Position numbers and translations under genes: made by a program. From assembly GCF_022399565.1 (NCBI RefSeq), contig NZ_JAJTUT010000003.1, forward strand, positions 1 through 64,000: a DNA stretch of 64,000 nt. The letters are read 5' to 3'. Positions 51,136-60,116 of this stretch are shown in pieces (the first letter of the stretch is position 1; each line of letters starts with the position of its first letter). The notes under the pieces were generated by a model that saw only the letters and a list, made by a program, of their open reading frames with translations, was not told the origin of the DNA and ran no database searches. This DNA is from Flavobacterium algicola (GTDB taxonomy: Bacteria > Bacteroidota > Bacteroidia > Flavobacteriales > Flavobacteriaceae).

Positions 51136-51999
51136 ATGAATATATTAGAAGATTTAAAATTACAATATAAAATAGGAGGTATAGCACACCGTTTAATTTA
51201 CTGGAATGTTGGTTGCTTTTTACTCTCATTGGTTTTTTTCTACCAATTTCAAGGAGGTGATTTTGTTTTTCCATCTTGGCTTGCTTTAAAAACAGATCCG
51301 ATTCCGTTTCTTTTTGCACCTTGGACTTTCTTGACCTATGCCTTTTTTCACGACGGATTCTTGCATTTGTTTTTTAATATGATTGTGCTGAATTTTTCCA
51401 GCAGTTTGTTTCTAACTTACTTTACGCAGAAGCAATTTTTAGGTCTTTATTTTCTATCTGCTATCTTTGCAGGTATAGTTTTTATTGCTAGTTATTATTT
51501 TTTGAATATCAGTTCTGGAATCGTAGGAGCATCTGCTGCTATTATGGCTATTTTGGTCGCAGCTACTACTTATCAGCCTTTAATGAATGTGCGCTTAATG
51601 CTAATCGGAAACGTAAAATTATGGCATATTACGGCGGTTATTTTGATTTTAGATCTGATGCAATTCCGATTGGGAAATACTGGCGGACATATTTCTCATT
51701 TATCAGGAGCCTTATTTGGATTTGTATTTGTTCGCTTGCTGCAAAATGGAGTCGATTTGAGTCGACCTGTTTCTTCAATTATTAGTTTTTTTACCAATTT
51801 GTTTAATAAATCTGGAAAAACGCCGTTTAAAACTGTACATAAGAATTATAGCAAACCTGTTGAGAAACGTGAGTCTAGAGTTGTAACCAAAGATAGATCA
51901 CAACAACAAATAGATGAAATTCTTGATAAAATTAGTCAATCGGGTTATGATAGTTTGACAAAAGAAGAGAAAGAGTTTTTATTTAAAGTAGGTAAGTAA
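51136..51999 (+). CDS. Second rhomboid family protein with C-terminal cytoplasmic tail
   Basis: The 287-residue protein has about six membrane helices up to residue 205 and a basic cytoplasmic tail. Probable catalytic Ser133 is in VGASAAIM and His188 in GGHISHLSGA, so activity is plausible, although Gly after Ser in the usual GxSG is Ala here. The tail ends in a helix with IDEILDKISQSGYDSLTKEEKEFL. That short motif near the end is also seen in rhomboids of related bacteria, as I recall. It follows the first rhomboid by 80 bases. Confidence 0.9.
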   Translation: MNILEDLKLQYKIGGIAHRLIYWNVGCFLLSLVFFYQFQGGDFVFPSWLALKTDPIPFLFAPWTFLTYAFFHDGFLHLFFNMIVLNFSSSLFLTYFTQKQFLGLYFLSAIFAGIVFIASYYFLNISSGIVGASAAIMAILVAATTYQPLMNVRLMLIGNVKLWHITAVILILDLMQFRLGNTGGHISHLSGALFGFVFVRLLQNGVDLSRPVSSIISFFTNLFNKSGKTPFKTVHKNYSKPVEKRESRVVTKDRSQQQIDEILDKISQSGYDSLTKEEKEFLFKVGK

Positions 52000-52069
52000 T
52001 TTAGTTAATCGCGTATTAGCAGTAATACAGCAGGAATTTAGTAGGTTTTCATACCGAATAAAAAATGAT

Positions 52070-53116
52070 ATGAAAAAGCTTTCATGGTTCAATAGAGGAA
52101 TGTTTTTCTTAAATATAGTCTTAACAGTAATCACATTTATCGCTTACATTTTGCCATTTTTGGCTCCAAAAATGTTTCCGATATTATCTGTGTTAACATT
52201 GTTTATGCCCGCATTTTTTGTGATGAATGCTCTTTTCTTTTTCTATTGGGCGATTCAGTTCAAAAAAAGAATGGTACTTTCTGGACTAGTTTTATTGATG
52301 GGAATTACATTTATCAATAAATTTTATAAATTTTCTACCAAAGAATTTCCAGAAGATGAAAAGGACTTTATAGTAATGAGCTATAACGTTCGTTTGCTGA
52401 ATCTTTTCAAATGGTTGGATACTGATGATGTGCCACAAGATATTTTGACCTTTATTAATGAAAAAAATCCGAATATCTTATGCATTCAAGAATATTCGCA
52501 ATCTGCCAATATAGATTTAAAAATTTACCCTCATAAATACATTTATATGACGGGTAATAAAATAAAAACAGGGCAGGCTATATTTTCTAAATTTCCCATT
52601 ATTGACCAAGGAAATATTGTTTTTCCTAATTCTAATAACAATGTTATCTATGCGGATATTAAGCAGGGTAAGGATATCATACGCGTTTACAATATGCATC
52701 TGCAGTCGATAAAGATATCTCCCGATGTTAATGAAATTAATGAGAACATTGATGCGATGAATCAGGGGAAATCGCAAATGATGTTGTTTCGTATTAGCAA
52801 AGCTTTTAAACAACAGCAAGATCAAGCTGAGATTTTGAAAGAGCACAAACGACAATGTAAGTATCCAGTAATTATTTGTGGAGATATGAATAATAGTGCC
52901 TTTTCTTATGTATACCGAAGCATAAAAGGCAATCTTAAGGACAGTTTTGAAGAAGCTGGTGTAGGTTTTGGAAAAACATATAAATTTAAATACTACCCTG
53001 CTAGAATCGATTACATTTTTGTTGATCAAAGTATAAATGTCAAAACATTTGAGAGCTTTTCTAATTTTGAAAACTCAGATCATTATCCTATTATGGCAAA
53101 GATTTCCATTGATTAA
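52070..53116 (+). CDS. Membrane-anchored endonuclease/exonuclease/phosphatase-family protein
   Basis: The 348-residue protein has two or three membrane segments in the first 95 residues, then an EEP domain. Its motifs are MSYNVRLLN, ILCIQEYS (metal-binding Glu), YNMHLQS, GDMNNSAFS, RIDYIFVD and SDHYPIMAKI with the catalytic Asp-His pair. Members cut phosphodiesters or phosphomonoesters in nucleic acids, lipids or inositol phosphates; the substrate is unknown. It ends 22 bases before the converging WbqC gene, with no terminator between them. Confidence 0.9.
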   Translation: MKKLSWFNRGMFFLNIVLTVITFIAYILPFLAPKMFPILSVLTLFMPAFFVMNALFFFYWAIQFKKRMVLSGLVLLMGITFINKFYKFSTKEFPEDEKDFIVMSYNVRLLNLFKWLDTDDVPQDILTFINEKNPNILCIQEYSQSANIDLKIYPHKYIYMTGNKIKTGQAIFSKFPIIDQGNIVFPNSNNNVIYADIKQGKDIIRVYNMHLQSIKISPDVNEINENIDAMNQGKSQMMLFRISKAFKQQQDQAEILKEHKRQCKYPVIICGDMNNSAFSYVYRSIKGNLKDSFEEAGVGFGKTYKFKYYPARIDYIFVDQSINVKTFESFSNFENSDHYPIMAKISID

Positions 53117-53138
53117 AACCTCCTTTAATAAACACTTC

Positions 53139-53771
53139 TTACTTCTGTTGTAACAACAAAGGTTGGTTCTTCGCATAATCCAAAGTAAACTTACCTTCAT
53201 TGAATATTAAATCCAAAACGCTTAGGTTGTTTATGAAGCCATGTTTGTCATCAAAGACTTGTTGGTAGGGAGTGAAAGTAGAACTATCTTTTTTTCCGTT
53301 GGCTAGAAAGCGATAATCATTGATTAAAGTAGAATCAACTTCGTGAAAATATTCAGTTGTAGTTGTGAAATCTAATTTTATACGTAGACATTTCGTTAGC
53401 AACTCAAAAATTGCTAGGTTAAGATCCAATAAGTAGGTGTGTTTTTTTTCGAAAATAGGGGCAAAGTCGTCTACAAAATATTCGAAAAAAGGGGAACTTC
53501 TATACGCTGCTTCAAGTGATTTGAAATGTTGTTTCTGCCAATCAAAATCAGAATCAATTAGAATTTCTTTAGTTTTCTGATGGATGTTTTTTGAGTGTTT
53601 AACAGGAATATTTAAGAGTTGAATTCCATTTGGACTGTAAATGTAAGCTCTATTTCGATTGGTCTGCTTTTGAAAATTATCTTCTACTTCAAAGACAATT
53701 TTATCTGCCTGTATCATTGCCGCAAAATGGCTTATTGAGGGGAAATAGGTGGGAAGTAGTAGCGTTTTCAT
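53139..53771 (-). CDS. WbqC family protein
   Basis: The 210-residue protein matches WbqC: LLPTYFPSISHFAAMIQADKIVFEVEDNFQKQTNRNRAYI near the start in two blocks, then LNIPVKHS and FKSLEAAYRSSPFFEYF. The family is linked to polysaccharide loci but its chemistry is not settled. It is the last gene of the parA-lepB unit, after a structured repeat element. Confidence 0.9.
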   Translation of the reverse strand: MKTLLLPTYFPSISHFAAMIQADKIVFEVEDNFQKQTNRNRAYIYSPNGIQLLNIPVKHSKNIHQKTKEILIDSDFDWQKQHFKSLEAAYRSSPFFEYFVDDFAPIFEKKHTYLLDLNLAIFELLTKCLRIKLDFTTTTEYFHEVDSTLINDYRFLANGKKDSSTFTPYQQVFDDKHGFINNLSVLDLIFNEGKFTLDYAKNQPLLLQQK

Positions 53772-53829
53772 GCTGAAAATTTGTAATGTATTTGCAAGTA
53801 TTATGCAGTGTTATATTCGTCATGGTACT

Positions 53830-53937
53830 GCGTGAGGGATAGAAGAGTAAAGCCCGCAGTCAATTGGAGCGGTAGCGGAAATTGGCGAGGACTTGTAACG
53901 AATAGCCCGACCCGCTTTTTCTGCGGGTCACGCCCAA
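53830..53937 (-). repeat. Structured intergenic element with GCGTG/CACGC ends (copy B)
   Basis: On the minus strand it begins TTTGGGCGTGACCCGC and ends CTATCCCTCACGC. The ends GCGTG and CACGC (53929-53933 and 53830-53834 on the plus strand) can pair. Inside are a perfect 7-bp GACCCGC/GCGGGTC hairpin (53909-53929) and a CAATT/AATTG stem (53861-53884). It shares end motifs with copy A at 6030-6143. It lies between lepB and the WbqC gene, in the same direction. It may be a terminator-like or mobile small repeat; its function is unknown. Confidence 0.7.
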
Positions 53938-53973
53938 ACTATTTACACATTATAAATTGTCTAATTAATAAAA

Positions 53974-55554
53974 TTAGATATCGTTTTGCTCTTTTCTTTT
54001 CTTGTAAAAATGTTCTCCTACAAAGTATATTGCTAAGAGGATCAAGAAATATTTAAAGTAAGATTGAGGTTGACCTTCACCACTTACCGTCGTAAAGACA
54101 CGGTCCCAACGTACTTTGTTAATTCCTTTACCGTTGGTATCCCAACTCATCCAGATGAAAATTGGCTTTCCTACAACATGGTCTTCTGGAACAAATCCCC
54201 AGTAGCGGCTGTCTTCGGAGTTGTGACGATTGTCTCCCATCATCCAGTAATAATCTTGTTTAAAAGTATATTCAGTAACGACCTGACCATTTAATTTAAT
54301 TTCGTTTCCAGTAACGATCAGTTCATTATTGTTTCCGTTGTCATCTTTCTCATAAGTCTTTATAATTCTCTCATAAAACGGCAGTGTTTCTAATGTCAAA
54401 GCCACCGTTTTTCCAGCTTGTGGGATGTAGATTGGTCCAAAGTTATCTCTATTCCATTTACCGATGTGAGGAAAGATGCCACTTTCTGCACCTCGCATAA
54501 TTTCTTGTTTGACAGCTGTAACTCCAGGAGTATTTTTAAGTCGCTCAGCACTAGCAGCCGTTAAAGCTCTAAAATAAACAGTATCGCGAGATTGCTCATC
54601 TTTGAAACCTGCTCCATCTGTAATATCTAGTTCTTTGATTAATCCTTCAAAATCGATAGGTGTTTTTCCGTCAACGGCAACTGCATAAGAAAATTGAGGT
54701 TTTGCTCGCTCAGGTAACGCCAATACTTTTCCGTCAATGTATATAATTCCGTCTTTTATAGATAAATTATCACCGGGAATTCCTACGCAGCGCTTTACGT
54801 AATTGGATTCTTTGTCGATAGGTTTAATGACACCTGGGCGTCCTTTTCTTTCGAAGAAATAATGTACAGTATCCACGGGCCAGTTGAAAACAACAATATC
54901 ACTGCGTTCAATTTTTTCGATACCAGGTAATCTAAGGTAAGGTAGTTGTGGCCATGATAAGTATGATTTCTTTTTGGTTCCAGGAATAGAGTCGTGTACC
55001 ATTGGTAATGCAACGGTAGTCATAGGAACTCTAGCACCATAATTTGCTTTACTTACAAATAGAAAATCACCAATTAATAACGACTTTTCTAATGAGGAAG
55101 TTGGAATTGTAAATGGTTGAATGACATAAGTATGAACAATTGTTGCAACTACTATGGCAAAAAGTAGCGAGCTTATGGTGTCGGCAGTTTTATTCTCAGA
55201 TACTATAGTACTGCGGTCTGCAATGTATTCTAATTTTTGAGTGTAGTTTAGATACCCTACATACAAACCACAAGTAAAAATGGCTAGTAAAGTATCAACG
55301 GTGCTGCGTTTTCCAAAACTTCTTACTGTTTCTACCCAAATGACAGGAAATATAATAAGATTGATGATCGGAATAAAAAGCAAAATTGTCCACCAACTTG
55401 GGCGACCTATGATTTTCATTAATACTATAGCGTTATAAACAGGAACTGCTGCTTCCCATTTATTTCTTCCTGCTGCTTCATATAATTTCCAAGTTGCCAC
55501 AAAGTGTACTATTTGGATAAAGAGGAAAAACACAAACCATTGAAATAGTGTCAT
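53974..55554 (-). CDS. lepB: Signal peptidase I with extended N-terminus
   Basis: Signal peptidase I removes signal peptides at the outer face of the inner membrane. The 526-residue protein has three or four N-terminal membrane segments (about 1-110) that are extra compared with E. coli LepB, then the S26 domain with catalytic Ser154 in IPTSSLEKSLL, the general-base Lys in YVKRCVGIPGD, and MGDNRHNSEDSRYWG. All catalytic motifs are present. A long insert (about 290-400) lies between the boxes. It is cotranscribed with dapB upstream. Confidence 0.94.
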   Translation of the reverse strand: MTLFQWFVFFLFIQIVHFVATWKLYEAAGRNKWEAAVPVYNAIVLMKIIGRPSWWTILLFIPIINLIIFPVIWVETVRSFGKRSTVDTLLAIFTCGLYVGYLNYTQKLEYIADRSTIVSENKTADTISSLLFAIVVATIVHTYVIQPFTIPTSSLEKSLLIGDFLFVSKANYGARVPMTTVALPMVHDSIPGTKKKSYLSWPQLPYLRLPGIEKIERSDIVVFNWPVDTVHYFFERKGRPGVIKPIDKESNYVKRCVGIPGDNLSIKDGIIYIDGKVLALPERAKPQFSYAVAVDGKTPIDFEGLIKELDITDGAGFKDEQSRDTVYFRALTAASAERLKNTPGVTAVKQEIMRGAESGIFPHIGKWNRDNFGPIYIPQAGKTVALTLETLPFYERIIKTYEKDDNGNNNELIVTGNEIKLNGQVVTEYTFKQDYYWMMGDNRHNSEDSRYWGFVPEDHVVGKPIFIWMSWDTNGKGINKVRWDRVFTTVSGEGQPQSYFKYFLILLAIYFVGEHFYKKRKEQNDI

Positions 55555-55577
55555 AGATTCTTAATGTTAGTAGTTAA

Positions 55578-56279
55578 TTATTTTATATTTAATACGTCTT
55601 TCATAGAGAAAACGCCTTGTTTTCCTGATAACCATTCTGCAGCAACTACAGCGCCAAATGCAAAGCCTTCACGTGTATGGGCAGTGTGTTTGATTTCGAT
55701 GCTATCAACATCAGATGTGTAAGTAACAGTATGTGTACCGGGAACCTCGTCTAAACGAACAGCTTCAATATGAATTTCATTTTCTTTAGCATCATCAAGT
55801 GTCCAGTCTGTATAATTGCTATTCTCAATTACACCCTTTGCTAATGAAATTGCAGTTCCGCTAGGAGCATCTAGTTTATGAATGTGATGAATTTCTTCCA
55901 TGTCCACTTTATAACTATCTAATGTTGCCATCATTTTGGCTAGGTAGCTATTGATTTCAAAAAAAATGTTTACGCCAAGACTAAAGTTAGAACTAGAAAT
56001 AAAACCACCTTTTTTTTCTTTACATAAAGCGATCATTTCGTCATAATGTTCTAGCCATCCTGTTGTTCCAGAAACTACGGGTACATTAGCATGAAAGCAG
56101 CTAGAGATATTATTGACTGCAGCAGTAGGAACACTAAAGTCAATAGCGACATCTGCTGTTTCTAAACCTTCATAAGTATTGAATTCATCTTTTTTCAAAA
56201 CGATTTCATGACCTCTTTCAAGTGCAATTCTTTCGATTACTTGACCCATTTTTCCGTATCCTAAAAGCGCAATTTTCAT
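55578..56279 (-). CDS. dapB: 4-hydroxy-tetrahydrodipicolinate reductase
   Basis: DapB reduces the DapA product on the way to diaminopimelate and lysine, using NAD(P)H. The 233-residue protein has the dinucleotide motif GYGKMGQ (7-13), SGTTGW, and the catalytic HHIHKLDAPSGTA. Length is slightly short but normal for Bacteroidota. It lies in the parA-parB-DUF5683-dapB-lepB unit. Confidence 0.95.
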   Translation of the reverse strand: MKIALLGYGKMGQVIERIALERGHEIVLKKDEFNTYEGLETADVAIDFSVPTAAVNNISSCFHANVPVVSGTTGWLEHYDEMIALCKEKKGGFISSSNFSLGVNIFFEINSYLAKMMATLDSYKVDMEEIHHIHKLDAPSGTAISLAKGVIENSNYTDWTLDDAKENEIHIEAVRLDEVPGTHTVTYTSDVDSIEIKHTAHTREGFAFGAVVAAEWLSGKQGVFSMKDVLNIK

Positions 56280-56328
56280 TTGATATTTTTTATTAATTAA
56301 AAATATAAGGTTGTTATATCTTTATTGT

Positions 56329-56916
56329 TTAGAAATTGTAATTCAGCGTCAACCCAACTTTAGACTTTGTCGTCAGATCATCTCGGTATAAGCTAGGCTT
56401 AAAAGATAAATTTTCGTCAACATTAAATTGTAGTAAAGCAGCATCGACATTAGCATCAATAATATTAAGTGCATAAAAAGCAACTACAAACAAAGCGGAA
56501 ATATCTCTATTGCTCTGGTAAAATTTTTGAGCAGTGATTAATTGGGTGTCCGTTAGGTAATCGTACTGATCATCTGTAAAACCTTCTAACCTAGATTTAT
56601 AGGCGTCTCGATAGGAGTTGTATTTTTTTTGACTGTCTAAATAAAAATACATACTTGTTCCTATCGCACCATAAACCAAAGGGATCTTCCAATACTTTTT
56701 ATTATAGGCTTGCCCTAAACCAGGAAGTATGGCAGAATAAAAAGCCGCTTTTGCAGGAGTCAACGGGTCGATATCATTTGACTTAACCAATGGTTGTTTT
56801 GAATTGAGAATAAGGTTGTCTTTGATAACAACAGGCTCTGCTTCTCCGCCTTGAGAAAAAACATAAGATGTTCCAAGAAAAAATAGAAGTGTCGTTATAG
56901 AAAATATCTTTTTCAC
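56329..56916 (-). CDS. DUF5683 family exported or membrane protein
   Basis: The 195-residue protein has a signal peptide (about 1-21, ending SYVFSQ) and, after a linker, the DUF5683 domain with AAFYSAILPGLGQAYNKKYWKIPLVYGAIG and a second hydrophobic helix. It then ends with a Phe-terminated, strand-like tail (LTLNYNF). The ILPGLGQ motif resembles TM2-type hairpins. Function unknown. Its start overlaps the parB stop by one base. Confidence 0.87.
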   Translation of the reverse strand: MKKIFSITTLLFFLGTSYVFSQGGEAEPVVIKDNLILNSKQPLVKSNDIDPLTPAKAAFYSAILPGLGQAYNKKYWKIPLVYGAIGTSMYFYLDSQKKYNSYRDAYKSRLEGFTDDQYDYLTDTQLITAQKFYQSNRDISALFVVAFYALNIIDANVDAALLQFNVDENLSFKPSLYRDDLTTKSKVGLTLNYNF

Positions 56917-57815
56917 TATCCTTTTATTATTTCCATTATTCTATTAAAATCATCTTCTGAATGAAACGGAATTGTAATTTTTCCTTTACCGTTTCCAGCA
57001 ACTTTGATGTCTACTTTGTTTCCAAAGTATTTATTAAAAGCATTTTTGTGCTCCTGATCAACGGCAAACGATGATACTTTGGCTTTTGTAGCAACTTTTG
57101 GTTTTTGACTTTCGTGATAGTTTTTTACCAAAGCTTCGGTATCACGTACCGAAAGGTTTTGACTTACTATTTTTTGGTAAATGTCAGTTTGAATGTCTAA
57201 ATCTTCGATATTGATGATTGCACGTCCATGTCCCATACTAATAAAACCGTCTCTAATACCAGTTTGAATAATTGGGTCTAGTTTTAATAAACGCAAATAA
57301 TTGGCGATTGTAGAACGTTTTTTACCCACACGATCGCTCATTTGCTCTTGAGTTAACTGGATTTCGTCAATTAAACGTTGGTAAGAAAGTGCAATTTCAA
57401 TTGGATCTAAATCATGACGTTGAATGTTTTCAACCAATGCCATAACCAATGATTCATTATCATTAGCAATACGAATGTAGGCAGGAATAGTCGTCAATCC
57501 TACAAGAGTCGAAGCTCTAAGACGTCGTTCTCCTGAAATTAATTGGTATTTGTTGAAGTCTAATTTTCTAACAGTAATGGGTTGAATAACACCCAGTTCC
57601 TTGATAGATACAGCCAATTCTCTTAAAGCTTCTTCATTAAAGTTACTTCTAGGTTGAAACGGATTGATTTCGATTGCATCAATCTCTAGCTCTATAATAT
57701 TTCCAACGACTTTGTCAGCGTTTTTATCTGTTGCCGATGTAATATCGTTTTCTGGATCTTTCAATAAGGCAGATAAACCTCTTCCTAGGGCTTGTTTTTT
57801 TATTGCTTTGGCCAT
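56916..57815 (-). CDS. parB: Chromosome partitioning protein ParB
   Basis: ParB binds parS sites and is a CTP-dependent DNA clamp that spreads near the origin. The 299-residue protein has the N-terminal KKQALGRGLSALL box, a ParB/Srx CTPase domain with the GERRLRAS motif, a helix-turn-helix (about 150-200, TQEQMSDRVGKKRSTIANYLRLL) and a C-terminal dimer domain. It follows parA by 4 bases. No obvious parS was recognised in the window. Confidence 0.96.
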   Translation of the reverse strand: MAKAIKKQALGRGLSALLKDPENDITSATDKNADKVVGNIIELEIDAIEINPFQPRSNFNEEALRELAVSIKELGVIQPITVRKLDFNKYQLISGERRLRASTLVGLTTIPAYIRIANDNESLVMALVENIQRHDLDPIEIALSYQRLIDEIQLTQEQMSDRVGKKRSTIANYLRLLKLDPIIQTGIRDGFISMGHGRAIINIEDLDIQTDIYQKIVSQNLSVRDTEALVKNYHESQKPKVATKAKVSSFAVDQEHKNAFNKYFGNKVDIKVAGNGKGKITIPFHSEDDFNRIMEIIKG

Positions 57816-57819
57816 AAAA

Positions 57820-58587
57820 TTAGTTGCTGTTTTTCTTTATTACTTCTTCAGCAAGGCTCAAATAATTCACGGCTCCTTTGCTGGTTGCGTCGTAGTTGAT
57901 AATGCTTTCTCCAAAACTTGGTGCTTCACTCAACTTGACATTTCTTTGTATAATGGTATCAAAAACCATATCGTTGAAGTGTTTTTGAACCTCTTCTACA
58001 ACTTGGTTAGACAAACGTAATCTAGAATCATACATAGTCAATAATAGACCTTCGATATCCAAATCAGGATTGTGTATTTTTTGAATGCTTTTGATTGTAT
58101 TTAATAACTTACCTAAACCCTCTAGTGCAAAATATTCACATTGTATAGGAATGATTACAGAGTCGGCAGCTGTAAGTGCGTTAAGTGTAAGCAACCCTAA
58201 AGAAGGAGCACAGTCAATGATGATAAAATCATACTGATCTTTTACGCTTTCTAATGCTTTTTTAAGCATGTATTCTCTATTTTCCTTATCTACCAATTCA
58301 ATTTCGATAGCTACAAGGTCAATGTGAGCAGGAATTACATCTACATTTGGCGCAGTACATTTTATAATTGCTTCCAAAGGTGTGTTGCTGTGTTCTAGAA
58401 TTTGGTAAGTACCAATCTCTACACTATCGACATCAATTCCGACTCCTGAGCTAGCATTCGCTTGAGGGTCAGCATCAATAAGTAAAACTTTTTTTTCTAA
58501 AACGCCTAAGGAAGCTGCCAGATTAACTGATGTTGTTGTTTTTCCAACTCCTCCTTTTTGATTAGCAATCGCAATGATTTTGCCCAT
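57820..58587 (-). CDS. parA: Chromosome partitioning ATPase ParA
   Basis: ParA is a deviant-Walker ATPase that moves ParB-bound origins. The 255-residue protein opens with the Walker A KGGVGKTTTSVNL motif (10-22), has DADPQANASSG and the Walker B-like FIIIDCAPSLGLLTLNAL. Length is right for a chromosomal ParA/Soj without an N-terminal extension. It is the first gene of the par unit; the promoter is not clear. Confidence 0.96.
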   Translation of the reverse strand: MGKIIAIANQKGGVGKTTTSVNLAASLGVLEKKVLLIDADPQANASSGVGIDVDSVEIGTYQILEHSNTPLEAIIKCTAPNVDVIPAHIDLVAIEIELVDKENREYMLKKALESVKDQYDFIIIDCAPSLGLLTLNALTAADSVIIPIQCEYFALEGLGKLLNTIKSIQKIHNPDLDIEGLLLTMYDSRLRLSNQVVEEVQKHFNDMVFDTIIQRNVKLSEAPSFGESIINYDATSKGAVNYLSLAEEVIKKNSN

Positions 58588-58883
58588 TTATTTTGTCTAA
58601 ATTTTGAATGGTAAAAATACAATTTATTATGGTTTCTAAAAATCTAATTTGTTAACATTTGTTAATGGTCAATTTTCAGAATATAAATGTCAAATATTGA
58701 TCTATATTCAAGTGTTGGGAATAAGATTTATGGATCTAATCTTAAATTGGAGTAGACTGAATTTGTTGTATATGAAATGGTATACTCTTAAATTTTCTAT
58801 GTAGCCATTAAGTTATTTTCAACTTTATAGTTGCAATATCCTTAATTAATCATTTGAAATTTCTTTTCATTCGAACAATAAGA

Positions 58884-60116
58884 TTATGAATTATTCTTCA
58901 TGTCTTTTACTAGAGTAGCCGAAAAGTAAAATAAGACGATAGCGCCTACGCTGATACACATCCACATGAACCAAGGTTTTTGCCAAAAGGATGTAGCTGT
59001 ATTTATGGCATTATGATTTTTCTCATGACTAACTTTTAATACTTTAGCTTCCGGCAGTTCATTCGGAATCTCTGATTTAAAATTTTCAATATCATAAACT
59101 GGAGTAGTTAAATTTTTATTACCTGTTTTGATGATGTATTTTTTATCACTGTCTAGTTTAGCGATTAAGGCAATTTGATCTTGTAAAAGACTAAGTTTAT
59201 CAATTGATAATGCAGTGTTGTCTTGATTATCAATTTCGATATAAAAATCCTTCTCAAAAAAATTGAATAACGATATCGTGTTGTTTAATTTTGAATTTAA
59301 GGTAAAGTCTGCTAAATATTCTTTTTCGTTCGTTATTTTCTTTTTGTATTTTCTTTTTCGATTTTTATAAAGAGTAGCTTTTCGAATATAATATTCTGGT
59401 TCTGAAATTGAAAAATGTATTTGATTTATTTGTTGTGGCCTGTCCAATGCGATGTGTATTTTAGTCAGTTTCTGAATTGGATCTTCAGTAATTTTAATCT
59501 TCTTAGTAGCGATTTTTTCTTGCACAACTTTTTCTGTTGTAGAAACATAGGTCATAGTGCCAATATTCAAGACGTTAATTGGTAACGTTTTAGTGTCGTC
59601 AAATTCAATTTTTAAGAACTTGTAATTGGTATTTGGAATCGCGATTTTTTTAAAAACGGAACTAGCTGTAGGATCACTTAAATTATCTAATTTCCCCTTG
59701 TTGATAAGGCCATACCATTCGTTTTGATCATCACTTCCGCTAAGGTTGTAACTTTTTACGACCTCAGTATTACTTATGGAGGCTACTATTTCATTTACCG
59801 ACTGTTTACTATTTTTAAATAGTATTGTACTGCTCTTATTAGGAATAGTTTTCTTTGTGATAAAAGTAAATGCTTCAAAATTACTGGACTGATTGGTAGT
59901 GTTGTCTGCCATAATAAAGTAGGGCAGTTCAATATTATTAGCATCAAAAATTCTGATATCGCTTAAATCTTGCTTTGAATAGGAACGAATTTCTGGAGAA
60001 AGAATAATGCGGTGAAAACCACTATTAGCCACTTTTTGCAAGGTTGCGGTGGTTTGCATTTGCGCAAACAGACTATTAATTGACAGGAGTAGGATTAAAA
60101 ATTTATTCAACTTCAT
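58884..60116 (-). CDS. DUF3999 family exported protein
   Basis: The 410-residue protein has a signal peptide (about 1-18), a periplasmic beta-rich part (about 20-375) and one C-terminal membrane helix (about 383-402) with a short cytoplasmic end. It matches the DUF3999 family, which is usually next to DUF2339 genes, as here. Function is unknown. Its start overlaps the end of the DUF2339 gene by 14 bases, so the two are translationally coupled and may form one complex. Confidence 0.87.
   Translation of the reverse strand: MKLNKFLILLLSINSLFAQMQTTATLQKVANSGFHRIILSPEIRSYSKQDLSDIRIFDANNIELPYFIMADNTTNQSSNFEAFTFITKKTIPNKSSTILFKNSKQSVNEIVASISNTEVVKSYNLSGSDDQNEWYGLINKGKLDNLSDPTASSVFKKIAIPNTNYKFLKIEFDDTKTLPINVLNIGTMTYVSTTEKVVQEKIATKKIKITEDPIQKLTKIHIALDRPQQINQIHFSISEPEYYIRKATLYKNRKRKYKKKITNEKEYLADFTLNSKLNNTISLFNFFEKDFYIEIDNQDNTALSIDKLSLLQDQIALIAKLDSDKKYIIKTGNKNLTTPVYDIENFKSEIPNELPEAKVLKVSHEKNHNAINTATSFWQKPWFMWMCISVGAIVLFYFSATLVKDMKNNS

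Noticed and set aside
53808..54056. An 82-residue plus-strand frame over copy B of the repeat
   Set aside because: It is read from the structured element and the end of lepB and has no protein-like features.
56916..58883. A replication origin or parS cluster next to parAB
   Set aside because: No parS-like palindrome or dnaA-box cluster was recognised around parAB by eye.
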